This document shows, one piece after another, positions 47,710-58,639 of a DNA stretch of 64,000 nt. Origin of the DNA: Molossus alvarezi (Eukaryota > Chordata > Mammalia > Chiroptera > Molossidae). The notes beneath the pieces are model-generated. The model had not been told where the DNA came from. It did no database searches and saw only the letters and a program-made list of their open reading frames with translations. The stretch's first letter is position 1; each line of letters starts with the position of its first letter. The DNA lies in the NCBI GenBank assembly GCA_037176705.1, contig CM073887.1, positions 85,818,348 through 85,882,347 on the forward strand, written 5' to 3'. Position numbers and translations under genes: made by a program.

Positions 47710-49935
47710 TTATGACGCGTTAATTTGCCTAACAAGGCGTTCAGGTAACCACCGTGCAGATTGGGCCTGTTTATTATATATACAAACCGACCCTCGTCCC
47801 CATATTAACACTGGATCAGGGCCATGCCAGGAATTATCTAGTGGGTCTTTCCACAGTACGGAGGCATATTGTTTTTGTGTGGAGGATTGCCAAAATCTTT
47901 GTGCTGCGGAAAGTCCTTGAGCATCCAAAGTTAAAAAATTTAAAATAAATAGTGTATGAGATAGTAAATTTCTGGGTGTCCCTTTAGTAGGGTACCATTC
48001 CCCCTTTTTTATTTTATTGATTGTGCATTTTATGGTTTGATTAGCTCTTTCTACTATACCTTGTCCCTGTGGATTATAAGGGATGCCTGTAATATGTTTA
48101 ATGTGCAATTTTGTACAAAAATCTGCAAACCGGGAACTAGTGTATCCAGGCCCATTATCTGTTTTTAGGGAATCTGGCTTTCTCATAGAAGAAAGGGCAC
48201 TTAACATGTGTGCAATAACATGTTTTGTAGCTTCTCCTGTTTGTAGAGAGGCAAAAATATAACCACTAAATGTATCTATGGAGACATGTATATACTTTAA
48301 ATTGCCAAACTCAGGGAAATGTGTTACATCCATTTGCCACAAAGCGTTAGGTACTAATCCTCTAGGGTTGACCCCTAGGTGGGGCACAGAGGTATTCTGT
48401 AAACACTGAGAGCAACTTTTAACTATTTGTCTAGCCTGTTCTTTAGTTATTTTGTGTAAAATTCTTAAAGTTCTGGCATTTAGATGATGTAGCTGATGAG
48501 TCTGCTGAGCTGCAGAAATTCCTTTTTGTTGTGTTATGGCAAGGAACAAGTCTTGTGTGGCTGTATCAGCTTTTGCATTGCCTTCTGATAATGGGCCAGG
48601 GAGACCAGTATGGGCCCATAAATGTCCTATAAAAAATGGTTGCTGTCTTTGGTGAATTAAGGTCTGCAATTGTCTAAATAAGTCACTAGCAGTAGAGACA
48701 GTTTTAATGTGTCCTACTGTTTCCAGTAGTGGAACTGATTGTGCAATATAGGCACTGTCTGTGTATATGTTTAGAGCTTGATCAGGAAAAGTGGCAAATA
48801 CTGCAATAACTGCTTGTAATTCTATAAGTTGAGCAGATGAACATTGTGTATGGAATTGAGTTACCGAGTCACCAACAACATAGGCTGCAGTCCCATTAGA
48901 GGACCCGTCGGTAAACACTAATAAAGCATTAGTTAGAGGCTTATGAGATGTTTTGATAGGGAAGATAAATTCATGTCGGTTAGCAAAATCTAAAAGCTTA
49001 TTAGGTGGGTAATGATTATCAAGTTGCCCACAATATGAGGCTAAAGAAATGGGCCATTCTTCAGTACTTTGCATTAGCCAGTTAATTTGTTGATGAGTAT
49101 AGGGCAAGATTATTTCATCAGGCTCTTTTCCAAAATAACATTTACCTTGGTCTCTTCCTAGCATTATTAATTGAGAAATAGCTACGTAATATGGTTCTAG
49201 AATCCTTTTTGGAGATGCAGGTAAATGAAGCCATAGTAGGGGAGATGTCTGCCAAAATACGGCTGTAGGAGATTGTTTAGTAGCACAGATTATAAACTTT
49301 AATGGCTGTCTATAATCTATAAATGTGGTACCCTGATTTTGTATGGCCTGTTCTACTATTTTCAATGACTGCCGTGCATCTGGGGTAAGTTGTCTAGGGG
49401 AGTTAGGGTCAGTATCTCCCTGTAAGATGTCATAGAGGGGTCTCAATTCGTATTTACTAAGTTTTAAATAGGGAACTAGCCAATTAATATCCCCAAGTAA
49501 CTTTTGGAAATCATTGAGTGTATGTAATTTGTCTAATCTTAATTCTATTTTCTGGGATGAAATACGAGTTCCTTGTAGCTGAAATCCTAAATATGTATAT
49601 GGGTCAGTTACTTGCACTTTTTCAGGGGCGACAATTAAGCCATAGAATTGTAAGGCCTTTTGCATTTCCGCAAAACATCGCTGAACCTGAGATTCCTGTT
49701 CACCTGCAATGAGGATATCATCCATGTAATGAATAATATACATCTGTGCCCAATCATTCCTGATTTGTTGAAGGGCAGTAGCAACAAATGACTGGCATAG
49801 GGTAGGGCTATTAGCCATGCCTTGGGGGAGAACTTTCCATTGATATCTTTTCATAGGTTCTTTGAAATTAATAGATGGTAAACTAAATGCAAATCTTTTT
49901 TGATCTCTGGATGTAAAGGTATAGTGAAAAAACAA
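47710..49935 (-). pseudogene. pol: pol: reverse transcriptase (most), RNase H and integrase
   Basis: This open frame of 741 codons carries most of pol. The RT polymerase core YMDD is at residues 70-73, preceded by LPQGMANSP. RNase H follows, with D342 (TDGS), E372 (IELQ), D392 (YTDS) and D457 (NAKAD). Integrase has the HHCC zinc module (H480 and H484, C508 and C511) and the D,D-35-E triad (D536, D593, E629; exactly 35 residues between the last two). All catalytic residues I could check are present. The frame shown is not the start of pol: its first Met is internal, and the RT N-terminus lies in another frame upstream (next entry). It terminates at 47710, just before the env remnant. Confidence 0.93.
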
Positions 49936-50269
49936 TCCTTTAAGTCTATTATTATCTTATAATATCCCAAAGGGATGGCTGCTGGGGAAGGGAGGCCTGG
50001 TTGAAGCGCTCCCATCAGAACCATAGTCTTGTTAACAGCCCTTAAGTCTTGTATTAACCTCCATTTTCCTGATTTTTTCTTGATGACAAATATAGGAGTA
50101 TTCCATGGGGAATTACTTTCTGTTATATGTCCAGCTGCCAACTGCTCCTGTACCAATTGATGTGCAGCCTGCAATTTTTCAGCACTCAGAGGCCACTGAT
50201 CAACCCACACAGGACTATCGGATAATCAACTTATTTTGTCTGCATGGGTTACAGGAGAATCAGCAGCCC
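49905..50269 (-). pseudogene. pol: pol N-terminal part (RT fingers), with stop and frame change
   Basis: The RT N-terminus is in the frame expected for pol, one step -1 from pro. It includes [12 protein letters not shown], an [18 protein letters not shown] segment and [16 protein letters not shown], typical fingers-domain landmarks. An in-frame TGA at 50226-50228 lies upstream, where betaretroviruses usually have Trp. At about 49905-49915 the match leaves this frame and continues in the frame of the 741-codon piece, consistent with a net loss of one base. Both lesions would prevent a full-length Gag-Pro-Pol. Confidence 0.88.
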
Positions 50270-51187
50270 CTAGGAGAAATACCCTAATCCTGTTCTCTGA
50301 GTGTTTCCTGTAGGGATTAAAGGTTCGATTAAGCCTTGGCTGACTTTACCCAGACCCCTTCCTGGTACATGTCCTTGATTTAACATTTGAGCCGTAATAA
50401 CAGTGTTTGGACTTCCCATGATCATTCCCATTTGAGATAATAGATGACGACCCCAAAGATTAATAGGAAGGCCTGCTATGACAAATGGCTGGACGGTTCC
50501 CTGATGGCCTTCCAAATTCTTCCAAGTTAGGAGTTTGGAACTTCTTTCTGGGTTGGTGCTTTGTCCAATACCTTTTAAGTGAGTAAGAGTTTCTTCTAAT
50601 GGCCAGGAGGACGGCCAACATTCTTTCTTAATTATAGTTACATCCGCACCTGTATCAATGAGCCCAGAAAATTCCTTTCCATCTAACCATAGGGTCATTA
50701 TAGGTTTTTGAGTAGTGATGGTCTCAGCCCAATAAACATTGGACGATCCAAACCCTCCAGATCCTCTTTGTCCTCCAACAACCTTGTTAGTAGTGGGCAA
50801 CATAGGTAAAAGCAGGAGTTGAGCAAAGCGCTGGCCAGAATTAATGGTATTAATGTTTCGAGGAGAGGCAACCATAACCTTAATCTCTCCAGTATAATCA
50901 TTATCAATTACTCCCGGAAACACTTGTAGCCCTTGCAATGTAACACTGCTACGACCTAGAATGAGCCCAAAAGTGTTTTCAGGCAGAGGTCCATAAATTC
51001 CTGTTGATAGTGCCTGAACTCCCATTTCAGGGGTTAATACTGAGTAGGTGGAGGAACAGAGGTCCAATCCTGCACTCCCTGTTGTGGCTCGGCAGAGGTC
51101 TGAAATGGATTGTTGTTGTTGTTTGGAGGAACAAAACTCATTGCCCCATAGATTTGTTTGGGTTTTGGGGCCTGGGGCTGGCCCCAC
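50270..51187 (-). CDS. pro: pro: dUTPase plus aspartic protease with G-patch
   Basis: This frame of 305 codons from the first Met is in the -1 frame relative to gag and overlaps its end; in use it would be entered by frameshift at 51193-51199, so the Met is not its true start. The dUTPase has AGLDL (residues 39-43), [11 protein letters not shown] (92-102) and the Gly-rich RGSGGFGSS (141-149). The protease has the active site LIDTGAD (176-182), a GRHLL flank near residue 246, and a C-terminal G-patch with GRGLGK and TGLGYF. dUTPase limits uracil in viral DNA; the protease processes Gag. No break is seen, and it ends with TAG at 50270-50272. Confidence 0.93.
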   Translation of the reverse strand: MGPAPGPKTQTNLWGNEFCSSKQQQQSISDLCRATTGSAGLDLCSSTYSVLTPEMGVQALSTGIYGPLPENTFGLILGRSSVTLQGLQVFPGVIDNDYTGEIKVMVASPRNINTINSGQRFAQLLLLPMLPTTNKVVGGQRGSGGFGSSNVYWAETITTQKPIMTLWLDGKEFSGLIDTGADVTIIKKECWPSSWPLEETLTHLKGIGQSTNPERSSKLLTWKNLEGHQGTVQPFVIAGLPINLWGRHLLSQMGMIMGSPNTVITAQMLNQGHVPGRGLGKVSQGLIEPLIPTGNTQRTGLGYFS

Positions 51188-53073
51188 TTCCCGTTTCCCT
51201 GAAGCGGAGGCAATGGATTCCCTTGTATATCTTTCTTAGATTTACATTCATTAGCCCAGTGATATCCCCTTTTACAGCGAGGACATAACCCAGGGGCTGG
51301 TTTGGTACTGGGTGCAGAATCCCTTTTTCCTTTGCAGTTTCGAGCGAAATGTCCTATTTCCCCACAATTAAAACATTTCCCTTTCTCTTGTTGCTGTGCC
51401 AGAAATTGCTTAACTGTAAAACCTTGCATGGCAGCCGCCATGGCCAAGCCTTGCTGATAAGCTGAGCCTATGTCAGAGCATAGGCGAATATAGCCACTTA
51501 AATCTGTCTTCTTTTTATAAGGTCTAATGGCAGCCTGACAGGCAGCGTTAGCATTTTCAAAGGCTAATTGTTTAACAAAATCAGCTCCGGCATCTACACT
51601 GCCGAAAATCCTACCAGCGGCTGTAATTAATCTATGGACAAAATCAGCAAAAGGCTCGTCTGGGCCCTGTTTAATGTTAGTAAGCGAAGCACTCATGTCT
51701 CCTTTTGTAGGGAGCTTTCTCCAGGCTCTAGTGCCTGCAGATTGTATTTGAGAAAATAATCTGGGGTCATACCGCATTTGATTATCACTCAGGGCATAAT
51801 TGCCCTCTCCTATGAGCATATCAAAGTTCCATCCATTATTAGCCTGTGCATTCCGTCGGGCCATGTCGCGACAGACCTCGACATATTCAGACCTCCATAA
51901 TAGGTAGTCTCCACCTGACAAAGTAGCTCGAACCAAAGTCTGCCAATCACTGGGTGTAAGCCACTGATCAGTTACGGACTCAAGAATAGCCATAGTATAA
52001 GGAGCAGTAGCACCATATTGAGCTACAGCAGTTTTTAACTCTTTAATAACTTTAAAGTCAAATCCAGTATGATGCCTCCAAGCCTGGCCTTGTGCGTCTG
52101 TTGTTTCTGTTACGGGATACCCTTCAGGCTCCTCATTTAAGAGTGGTAAAAGAGGCGCAGGGGGAGTTTTAAGTGGCTTTTGTTTATTATTCCCTTTGGC
52201 TGGCCTGTTAGGATTGTTCAAAGGTGGAGCAGGCTTCCCAGTTTTTAGCCTTTCTAATTGTCCAATTAAATCTTGGTGTTCCTTTTCTAATTTTATTTGT
52301 TCTTTTAAGTACTCTATTTTATCTCTCAACTGTTTCTGAGGATCAATGATAGGGAAAGCAGCAGGAGCTGAGGGCAAGGCAGCTGTATATGGGGGTGGCC
52401 AGTAATTTTTATTATGATATCTGGCAGCCTGATCAGCTAAATCGTCCCAGCCAACCTCTCGAGGGTCGGCCTTGGGTGTGTCATCTTTACTCTTATTTTC
52501 GTCGTCACTCTCCTCCTCACTGGAGATGTGCTGTTCAACCTCTAATTCAGTAAGGGATGGATAAATTTTAGGTTTAGTTCCGGCCACCAATTCCTTTGCC
52601 TTTTTCTTTTTTGGGGTTTTGCATTTAATTTTTACCCTTACTTCTGCTACTGCATCCTCCTCTTCTTCCTCACTTTCCAGTGAAATTAAATCTTCCTGTT
52701 CCTTACTGTCTTTAGGTGGCTCTGGGGTTAATTTTGTCTCCTGTAATATAGTTTGTCCTTTTTCTACGACATTTGCTACCACAGGATCAGATTGCCTTTG
52801 AGACAATAGCTCATTTATGAGGTTCCAATATGAAAATGCTGTAACAGGGACCTTCTCCGGCCCAAAGGTATTATAAAAATCTTGTAAGGCATCTCCTACC
52901 CTTTTCCATCTCTTTGGATCAGTAGTTCCCTCAATAGGAAACCAAGGGCAGAGATCTTTGATATAATCAAAATATTTACATAAATGTTTTACTTTCACCT
53001 TTACTCCTCGTGCCTTTAATGCATGACCTAACTGTTCCACAAATAATTCATGCTTACTCATTTCTTGCCCCAT
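51034..53073 (-). CDS. gag: gag: intact betaretrovirus-like Gag, 679 codons
   Basis: This is a full-length open Gag. It starts MGQEMSK, with Gly2 as a probable myristoylation site. The matrix-like region occupies about residues 1-95. An acidic/basic spacer holds two late-domain motifs: PPPY (226-229) and PSAP (234-237). A coiled coil rich in Glu/Lys/Leu is at about 247-276. The capsid includes a major homology region around residues 467-490 ([16 protein letters not shown]). Two CCHC zinc knuckles are at 567-580 ([14 protein letters not shown]) and 597-610 ([14 protein letters not shown]). The slippery site falls on codons 625-627. It starts 140 bases after the primer site and ends with TAA at 51034. 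No stop or frame break is seen, so it could still be translated if transcribed. Confidence 0.95.
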   Translation of the reverse strand: MGQEMSKHELFVEQLGHALKARGVKVKVKHLCKYFDYIKDLCPWFPIEGTTDPKRWKRVGDALQDFYNTFGPEKVPVTAFSYWNLINELLSQRQSDPVVANVVEKGQTILQETKLTPEPPKDSKEQEDLISLESEEEEEDAVAEVRVKIKCKTPKKKKAKELVAGTKPKIYPSLTELEVEQHISSEEESDDENKSKDDTPKADPREVGWDDLADQAARYHNKNYWPPPYTAALPSAPAAFPIIDPQKQLRDKIEYLKEQIKLEKEHQDLIGQLERLKTGKPAPPLNNPNRPAKGNNKQKPLKTPPAPLLPLLNEEPEGYPVTETTDAQGQAWRHHTGFDFKVIKELKTAVAQYGATAPYTMAILESVTDQWLTPSDWQTLVRATLSGGDYLLWRSEYVEVCRDMARRNAQANNGWNFDMLIGEGNYALSDNQMRYDPRLFSQIQSAGTRAWRKLPTKGDMSASLTNIKQGPDEPFADFVHRLITAAGRIFGSVDAGADFVKQLAFENANAACQAAIRPYKKKTDLSGYIRLCSDIGSAYQQGLAMAAAMQGFTVKQFLAQQQEKGKCFNCGEIGHFARNCKGKRDSAPSTKPAPGLCPRCKRGYHWANECKSKKDIQGNPLPPLQGNGKWGQPQAPKPKQIYGAMSFVPPNNNNNPFQTSAEPQQGVQDWTSVPPPTQY
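51193..51199 (-). promoter_or_regulatory. gag-pro -1 ribosomal frameshift site (GGGAAAC)
   Basis: On the minus strand GGGAAAC occurs in the gag frame as (CA)G GGA AAC, the X XXY YYZ arrangement. It is the same heptamer class used at gag-pro in simian type-D betaretroviruses. Downstream, TGGGGCC-AGCCCCA-GGCCCCA (about 51174-51186) can form a stem or pseudoknot, with a spacer of about 6 bases. Gag continues 52 codons past the site. Confidence 0.9.
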
Positions 53074-53212
53074 GATCGCCGTTCACTTACCCGAGGGGTG
53101 CAGACGCAGCAGGTTCCCACGTCGTTCCCTCTTTTCTTTTCTTTTATTTTTCTTTGCTTTCCTTTCTGCCAGCCACTCGAACGGCGTCCTTCACTGGATC
53201 CCCCGTGCTGGA

Positions 53213-53230
53213 GCCCCACGTTGGGCGCCA
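53213..53230 (-). other. Primer binding site, tRNA-Lys1,2 type
   Basis: Immediately internal to the 5' LTR, the minus strand reads TGGCGCCCAACGTGGGGC, complementary to the 3' end of tRNA-Lys1,2. Two bases separate it from the LTR end. This is the primer used by type-D and related betaretroviruses. Confidence 0.92.
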
Positions 53231-53232
53231 CT

Positions 53233-53637
53233 TGACCCGTCCCGCAGGTCGAGCAACGAGGACTCTAGAGGGGGAGTGAGGATGAGGAGGGACAAGAGAC
53301 ACGAGAAATGGAGACAAGACAGGATTCTGATCAAGTCTCGTTTATTCTGGGGAAATTTACACAATATATAGGGCAGGAAAAACAAGATCATTTGTTATCA
53401 AGCGATAGTTATTGAGTAACCACCCCAAGCACGGGTGGAACAAAAGACTGAGTAAATGGTTCAAAATGCAGAGATAAAGCAGAGATATCCTGCCTTGGGG
53501 AAGGTGATGGCAGAGCAGATTTTACTTAAAGAAATGTAGAGATAAAGAAATGCAGAGGGCAGAGACATCCTGCCTTGGGGAAGGTGATGGCAGAGCGGAT
53601 TTTAACAAAATGGATGCCATGCAAAATGTCTCCCACA
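53233..53637 (-). repeat. Provirus 5' LTR
   Basis: 405 bp, identical to the 3' LTR except at two positions (an A/G difference near 53557 and another near 53598). It holds the same TATA-like element, AATAAA and duplicated U3 block. Confidence 0.95.
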
Positions 53638-53680
53638 GGTTACAGCAGCAATGGGAAACTGATATAACCATGTTGGTCTA
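53638..53680 (+). mobile_element. MaLR/MLT1-type LTR, right part
   Basis: GGTTACAGCAGCAATGGGAA then ACTGATATAACC completes the LTR interrupted at 46599. It begins with the provirus target duplication. Confidence 0.75.
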
Positions 53681-53861
53681 TATCATTTGGAGGGAGGAGC
53701 AGACATTTTATTGCAAATAAGTGTCCTAATTTATATAGCTATTCTATATTTGTATAACTTTCTGATTTTTCACATTTAGAGAAAAACGTATAAACATCCT
53801 TATCTATATATGGTTTTAAACAGGTGCTAGTATTTATTTAGGGTGATTAAATAATACTCAT

Positions 53862-54086
53862 GCCCTGGCTGGGTGGCTCAGTTGGTTGGAGCATCATTCC
53901 ATATACCAAAGGGTTTGATTCCTGGTCAGGGCACATACCTGGGTTATGGGTTCGATCTCTCCCAGGCACATATGGGAGGCAACCAATTGATGTTTCTCAC
54001 ATCAATTTCTCTCTCTCTCTCTCTCTCTCTCCATCCCTCCTTTACTTTATTTCTCATATCCTCAAGTGAGGACTAAAACAAAAAAA
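53862..54086 (+). mobile_element. VES-type SINE
   Basis: It starts GCCCTGGCTGGGTGGCTCAG, with TTTGATTCCTGGTCAGGGC as a mutated B box, GGAGGCAACCAATTGATG, a (CT)n run at 54007-54030 and an A-rich end. The head differs from the 14538 copy, so it is a different subfamily. Confidence 0.88.
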
Positions 54087-54796
54087 TTATACTTGCTATT
54101 GCGTTTAGAAAGATAATCTTCTTCCTTATGTCAAATGCTCATAAAATGCAATTAAACTTCATGTTTAGCCATAGGCTAGTATTAAAATAATGAACTGAAG
54201 AATAATATCTGGGATTTATGAGACTATTCTAAATAATATTCTCCAGGATAACATACAACAACCTATATTTTATAATCTCAATCTGCTGGATCAGGTCAAT
54301 TGATAAAACAATTATTCATCCTCAGATTTTCAAAACTTAAAGTACTACCATATGACTAAATATGTGCTCTTTATGCCCAAATTATGGTTTTCAAAGATAA
54401 GACAAAATAAGGCAGTATTATTTCTAGTGTGTCTTTTAGTTATGGATAGAAACCCAGGCGTCACTGTCTAAACATGACTTGGGCAATGTAGGGTGGAGGG
54501 TGGGGCATCTGTAATACTCTCAACAATAAAGATAAAAAAAAAAAAAAACAAACACCTAATGGAAAAGCCGTTTTGGTAGGTAACATTGTTGCAGTTTTCC
54601 TAGGCCACTTCATGTTTCATGGAAAAAATTTTTGTGCACCTTCTCAATCTTTTAGAAAAAATGGTGACCTTTAGTTTTTGCACCTTGATAACTAGAACTT
54701 AGAATAAGACTTAATAGATTGCTTCTGGGTTTTTTGGGTGTGTGTGTGTGGGGGGGGGGGTGGTGGGAGGAAATAATGGGAATAAAATCTGTGGTT
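54087..54796. other. ADAMTS19 intron, no feature recognised
   Basis: AT-rich intron. An A run lies at 54535-54547 and a G run at about 54749-54759. Confidence 0.5.
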
Positions 54797-54812
54797 AAAA
54801 ATAGAAAAAATC

Positions 54813-55065
54813 GCCCTGGCTGGTTTGGCTCAGCGGTTAGAGCGTCGGCCTGCGGTCCGGAGAGACCCGGGTTCGGGTCCCGCTAAGGGCATGTACTTCG
54901 GTTGCAGTTTGTCCCTGGCCCTGGTTGGTCGTGCGGGTGGCAGCCACTCGATGTGTCCCTTCACGTCGATGTTTCTCTCTCTCTCTCCCTTCCTCTCTCT
55001 CCCTCCCACTCTATCTGTGCAAAAAATGGAAAAATATCCTCGGGTGAGGATTAAAAAAAAAAAAA
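54813..55065 (+). mobile_element. VES SINE, young-looking
   Basis: The head TTTGGCTCAGCGGTTAGAGC and GGGTTCGGGTCCCGC, GGTCGTGCGGGTGGCAGCC body and CT-rich segment match the copy at 14538 closely. AAAAATAGAAAAAATC at 54797-54812 and 55066-55081 is an exact 16-bp target duplication, which supports a recent insertion. Confidence 0.95.
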
Positions 55066-55081
55066 AAAAATAGAAAAAATC

Positions 55082-58000
55082 TATCAAAGACTATACACAT
55101 ATTAAGTATTAATAGATACTGACAAATAATTCTCCCTGTCTTTGCCTGTGGAGATAAGGTTTATGTGGTGGATCACTGTTTCTCCATATCACTGTTTTCA
55201 GTGCCATAATAGTGAAAACCAGCCCACTAAAGGGAATGTTTTATTGCTATATGACTTAGCATCATTTGATCAGGAAAGTCTAAATGAATGGTTTGACTAA
55301 TTAAAGAAGAATCCCTTTTTAGTTTGTGTAAATGTGAAGGTGGTCAGATATTTATATTTGTAAGGAACCTGTGAAAATAAAAATTTTAATTGCCATGGAT
55401 TTCATGTTCTTACCCATACTTGACAAACTAAACTCAAATCCGTCTCATTTCTAGTGAATGCTCATCTTAGATAATTATTAAATGTTGTATGTTATGTGAA
55501 CACATTAGTAGGAAGAAATTTTAACTCAGCTATTAATTTTGATTTCAACTAAAATGAATAATATTTGTATAAACCCAAACCTATCTGCAGTAATATATTT
55601 GTTAAATTGTTCTGTGGATACAGTGAAATACATAGTTTCAAGCTGACCTAGTGCTTGTGGGATCATAGTAACAAAAAAACAAAACATATTATCCCATTTG
55701 TTAGATCTATGATCTTGGTGTAATTTACACATTTCTCTTTGAAATCAGGAAGAAGTCCTAAGCCTATGTCTCTTGAAAACACCCTTTAATTTAGAATTTC
55801 ATCTTGTTAACAGTAGTTTTGCCTTTCCTATTTACTGAAATGCTTATGGTTTATGTATGGTACTTCTGAAAGTTTCAAACTAATGACATTGGCAAGCATG
55901 ATAGAAAATTTAATAAAATATATAAATGGCAGAAATACATTAATTTAATACAAATCATAGAATAATATTTGAATGAGTCATTTATAGGTATGACCCAGGG
56001 CACTATAAAACTCTACAATGAGACTTATTCTCAGATGCATCTTCATTCTTGGAAATTAAAGGCTATATTTCATTTTTTAAAATATAAATCAGAACTTAAG
56101 CAGAATTTATTGGCTTTCCCAGTTGCCAAAGTCTAACAGTATCATTTCCATAAACTCACATAATGAAACTCTATGATGCAGACATACTGAGCCAACATGA
56201 GCCAAAAATGAGAGAATTTGAATTCACATGATCACAAGTCTAGGCAAACTAGTCCCCCAGCCCCCCAATAAATATTTGAATATTATGAAATTAGGAATAT
56301 ATTATTGTGGTCCTCTGGAAAAAAATTGAATATTGCGAATGATAGTCTGATCCTGAAGTTTTGAAATGCTGTTGACATTCGTCAATTGTACTGAGAGGTA
56401 TTTCCAATGCTTTTGGATAAAAATCCTTGTGTTTTTTGTAATAATGTGCTTTATTCATTTGTTTGCTAAGTGAACAGAAATTGGCTGTGTCAAGAACTCT
56501 AAGTGCCCTTGACAATAAGCAGTACATTTGTCATAGTTTTATCGTGTTGTTTAGTTACAGATGAAGTCCCTTGCTTCACATTATGTAAATCAAATAGTCA
56601 TGTTGCAGCCTCATGCATTATATGATGTATTGTACATTTAGAGGAAGCACATAAAATCCCTTTCCCTCTACATCTGAATATACTTCGTACTCAGTGATTC
56701 TTGGCCGTAAGGTGAAGATTTGATTTTATGTGTTTCTTTAATTTTCTGCATTACCATATTATTCAGTATCATCTGTTTTGGGTGTTTCTCTCTCCATTTG
56801 CTGGCAGAGTCAATTGCAAAATAGACCTATCCATTATTTAATACAATTCCCCAGGCTTTCTCACTGATCCTGGGACCCTTATCACATTACAGTTGTGATT
56901 GTGTTCATCCTCTTCTTTGCCTTCAGATTAGAAACCCATGTTATTTATCTTTGTAGTCTTCCCCTGATCCATTACTTGGCATGAATCCTACCATATCCAA
57001 TTGTATAGGTAGGTTGCGTGCTACACAACAGTAGAGGGAGCCATTTACATTGTGGTACGTGTAAATGTACCCCTAGAATTAAGCAATAAACAACCTGTAC
57101 TCTAGGCATGGTGTCCCTGTAGTAGATTTGATTTATATATCTACTGATGCAGAGAAAGGCTAACTACCTGGTTATTTACTGGTAAAAAAATGTCAGCAAG
57201 CTTTTTTCATTCTTCTTTATCTGTAGTTATATTCAGACTCTAAATATGTTATACCAGCAGGGGAATGTGGAATGTGTTTTCCTGTACCATTTGGTGTTGG
57301 TTTTGATATACAGAAACCAACTTTGTCCAAGTTGAGCACCAGAAGTATAGTTTTTTGTTTTTTTTTTCCATGGTTGGAGAAGGTTCTGTGTAGTACTTAG
57401 AATCAAAGGGAGAATTTAAGAAGCAGGCATCAAGAAAAACAGTGAAAGGAAAGGGGAGAGGGGTTAAGAAAAAAAAAAGGAAAGTTAAGAAAGAAATCCT
57501 AGAAATCTTAACTACTGGGTTTGGATGATCCAGGGCCATTTATATTCTCTTACTATATCATCCACTTTAGATTATCTGAAAAAAATATTAAGTATCAATT
57601 TCAGTCAATGTGAAGATTTTATTTAGGTAGTTATGCAGTCTTTTAAAGAGTCTGGTAAAACTAGATTTATGATATAAAGTATAATAATAGAATAAGACCC
57701 ATATGGCTAATTTCTATATATATTAAGATCTAATGTAAACAATAAAGATATGTTTCACTATGCTCAATTACTATATGGTTCATCACAAATTGGTTCATTT
57801 CCTTTAATTATGTGATAATCTGGCTGACTAGATGATCAGAAAGTGTTCCCATTCGTAAGCAAATAGAAATTATAGAAAAAAATGTAATAAAATCCTTTTA
57901 TATGCACAGTTAAGCCAAAAACAAAGAGGGCTCTGGCAAAAAAAAAAAAAAAAAAAGGGTAGTAGGCTTCTTATCTAATGTGATTGCTGCCCTGAAAAAG

Positions 58001-58427
58001 GGTCTCAAAAATCTGGGTTCTTGAATTTAGCTCCTGGGTGAAGAAAAACCTATGAGGGTTTGCAAAGTGGGGAAGTGGAACTAAAATGATGACATACAGC
58101 CAGAACTTGTAGATACCTACACCTTTAATGAAAATGTGATCTGGTAAGATCTCTGCAAACAAACACAAGTTGTCAACGGGAAGCATTCTATCTCAACTAT
58201 AATTCCAGGTTAGGAATAAACAGCACCCCCGGTATTCACTATCATGAATATCATTCTGCCTTTGAAGCACTTAGTGAAAGCCTATGCAAAACTGCTCTGA
58301 AGTGGCCCTCTTTGAACTTTATACTACACAAGACAACCATAAATGAGTTCTACTGAATGAGTTCACAGTAGAATTCCAGAACTCAAAAATGACAACATCT
58401 TCCATTGTAAAAGCCAAGAATCATGAT
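55082..58427. other. ADAMTS19 intron, no feature recognised
   Basis: 3.3 kb of AT-rich intron. I looked for a further ADAMTS19 exon (DFCVHK, HExxH) in all frames and saw none. A-rich runs occur at 57468-57480 and 57940-57956. No mobile element could be named. Confidence 0.5.
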
Positions 58428-58639
58428 AAAGAATTAAAAATAGAAGAGGAGGAAAAATGGCGGCGGAGTGAATGGAGCTACACAGACTATCTCCCAGGAC
58501 CAAACTGGATTTACAATGAAAATAAAGGCAGATCATCAGGAAGGGGCAACCGAAAGACACCTTGGAGGACCACATAACCAGGGACACCGACTCAATCCTG
58601 GTAGGCTTGCAAGGACGCGAGAGGGGGCCCGGAGCCCAT

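Larger units (their letters stand above)
46600..53637 (-). mobile_element. Betaretrovirus-like (class II/ERVK) endogenous provirus, antisense
   Basis: This 7,038-bp element has two 405-bp LTRs beginning TG and ending CA (minus strand TGTGGGAGAC...GGGTCA). A 6-bp host duplication, GGTTAC, lies at 46594-46599 and 53638-53643. In element order (minus strand): 5' LTR, tRNA-Lys1,2 primer site, gag, pro in the -1 frame, pol in the next -1 frame, a short env remnant, polypurine tract, 3' LTR. The LTRs differ at two positions only, so insertion was recent on a bat time scale. Gag and the dUTPase-protease frame are open; pol has a stop and a frame change; env surface unit is absent. Placement as betaretrovirus-like rests on gene order, dUTPase in pro, G-patch, primer site and slippery-site type. 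Confidence 0.95.

Noticed and set aside
51004..51288. Plus-strand frames opposite gag-pro
   Set aside because: They are shadows of the provirus coding strand; no start context or homology.
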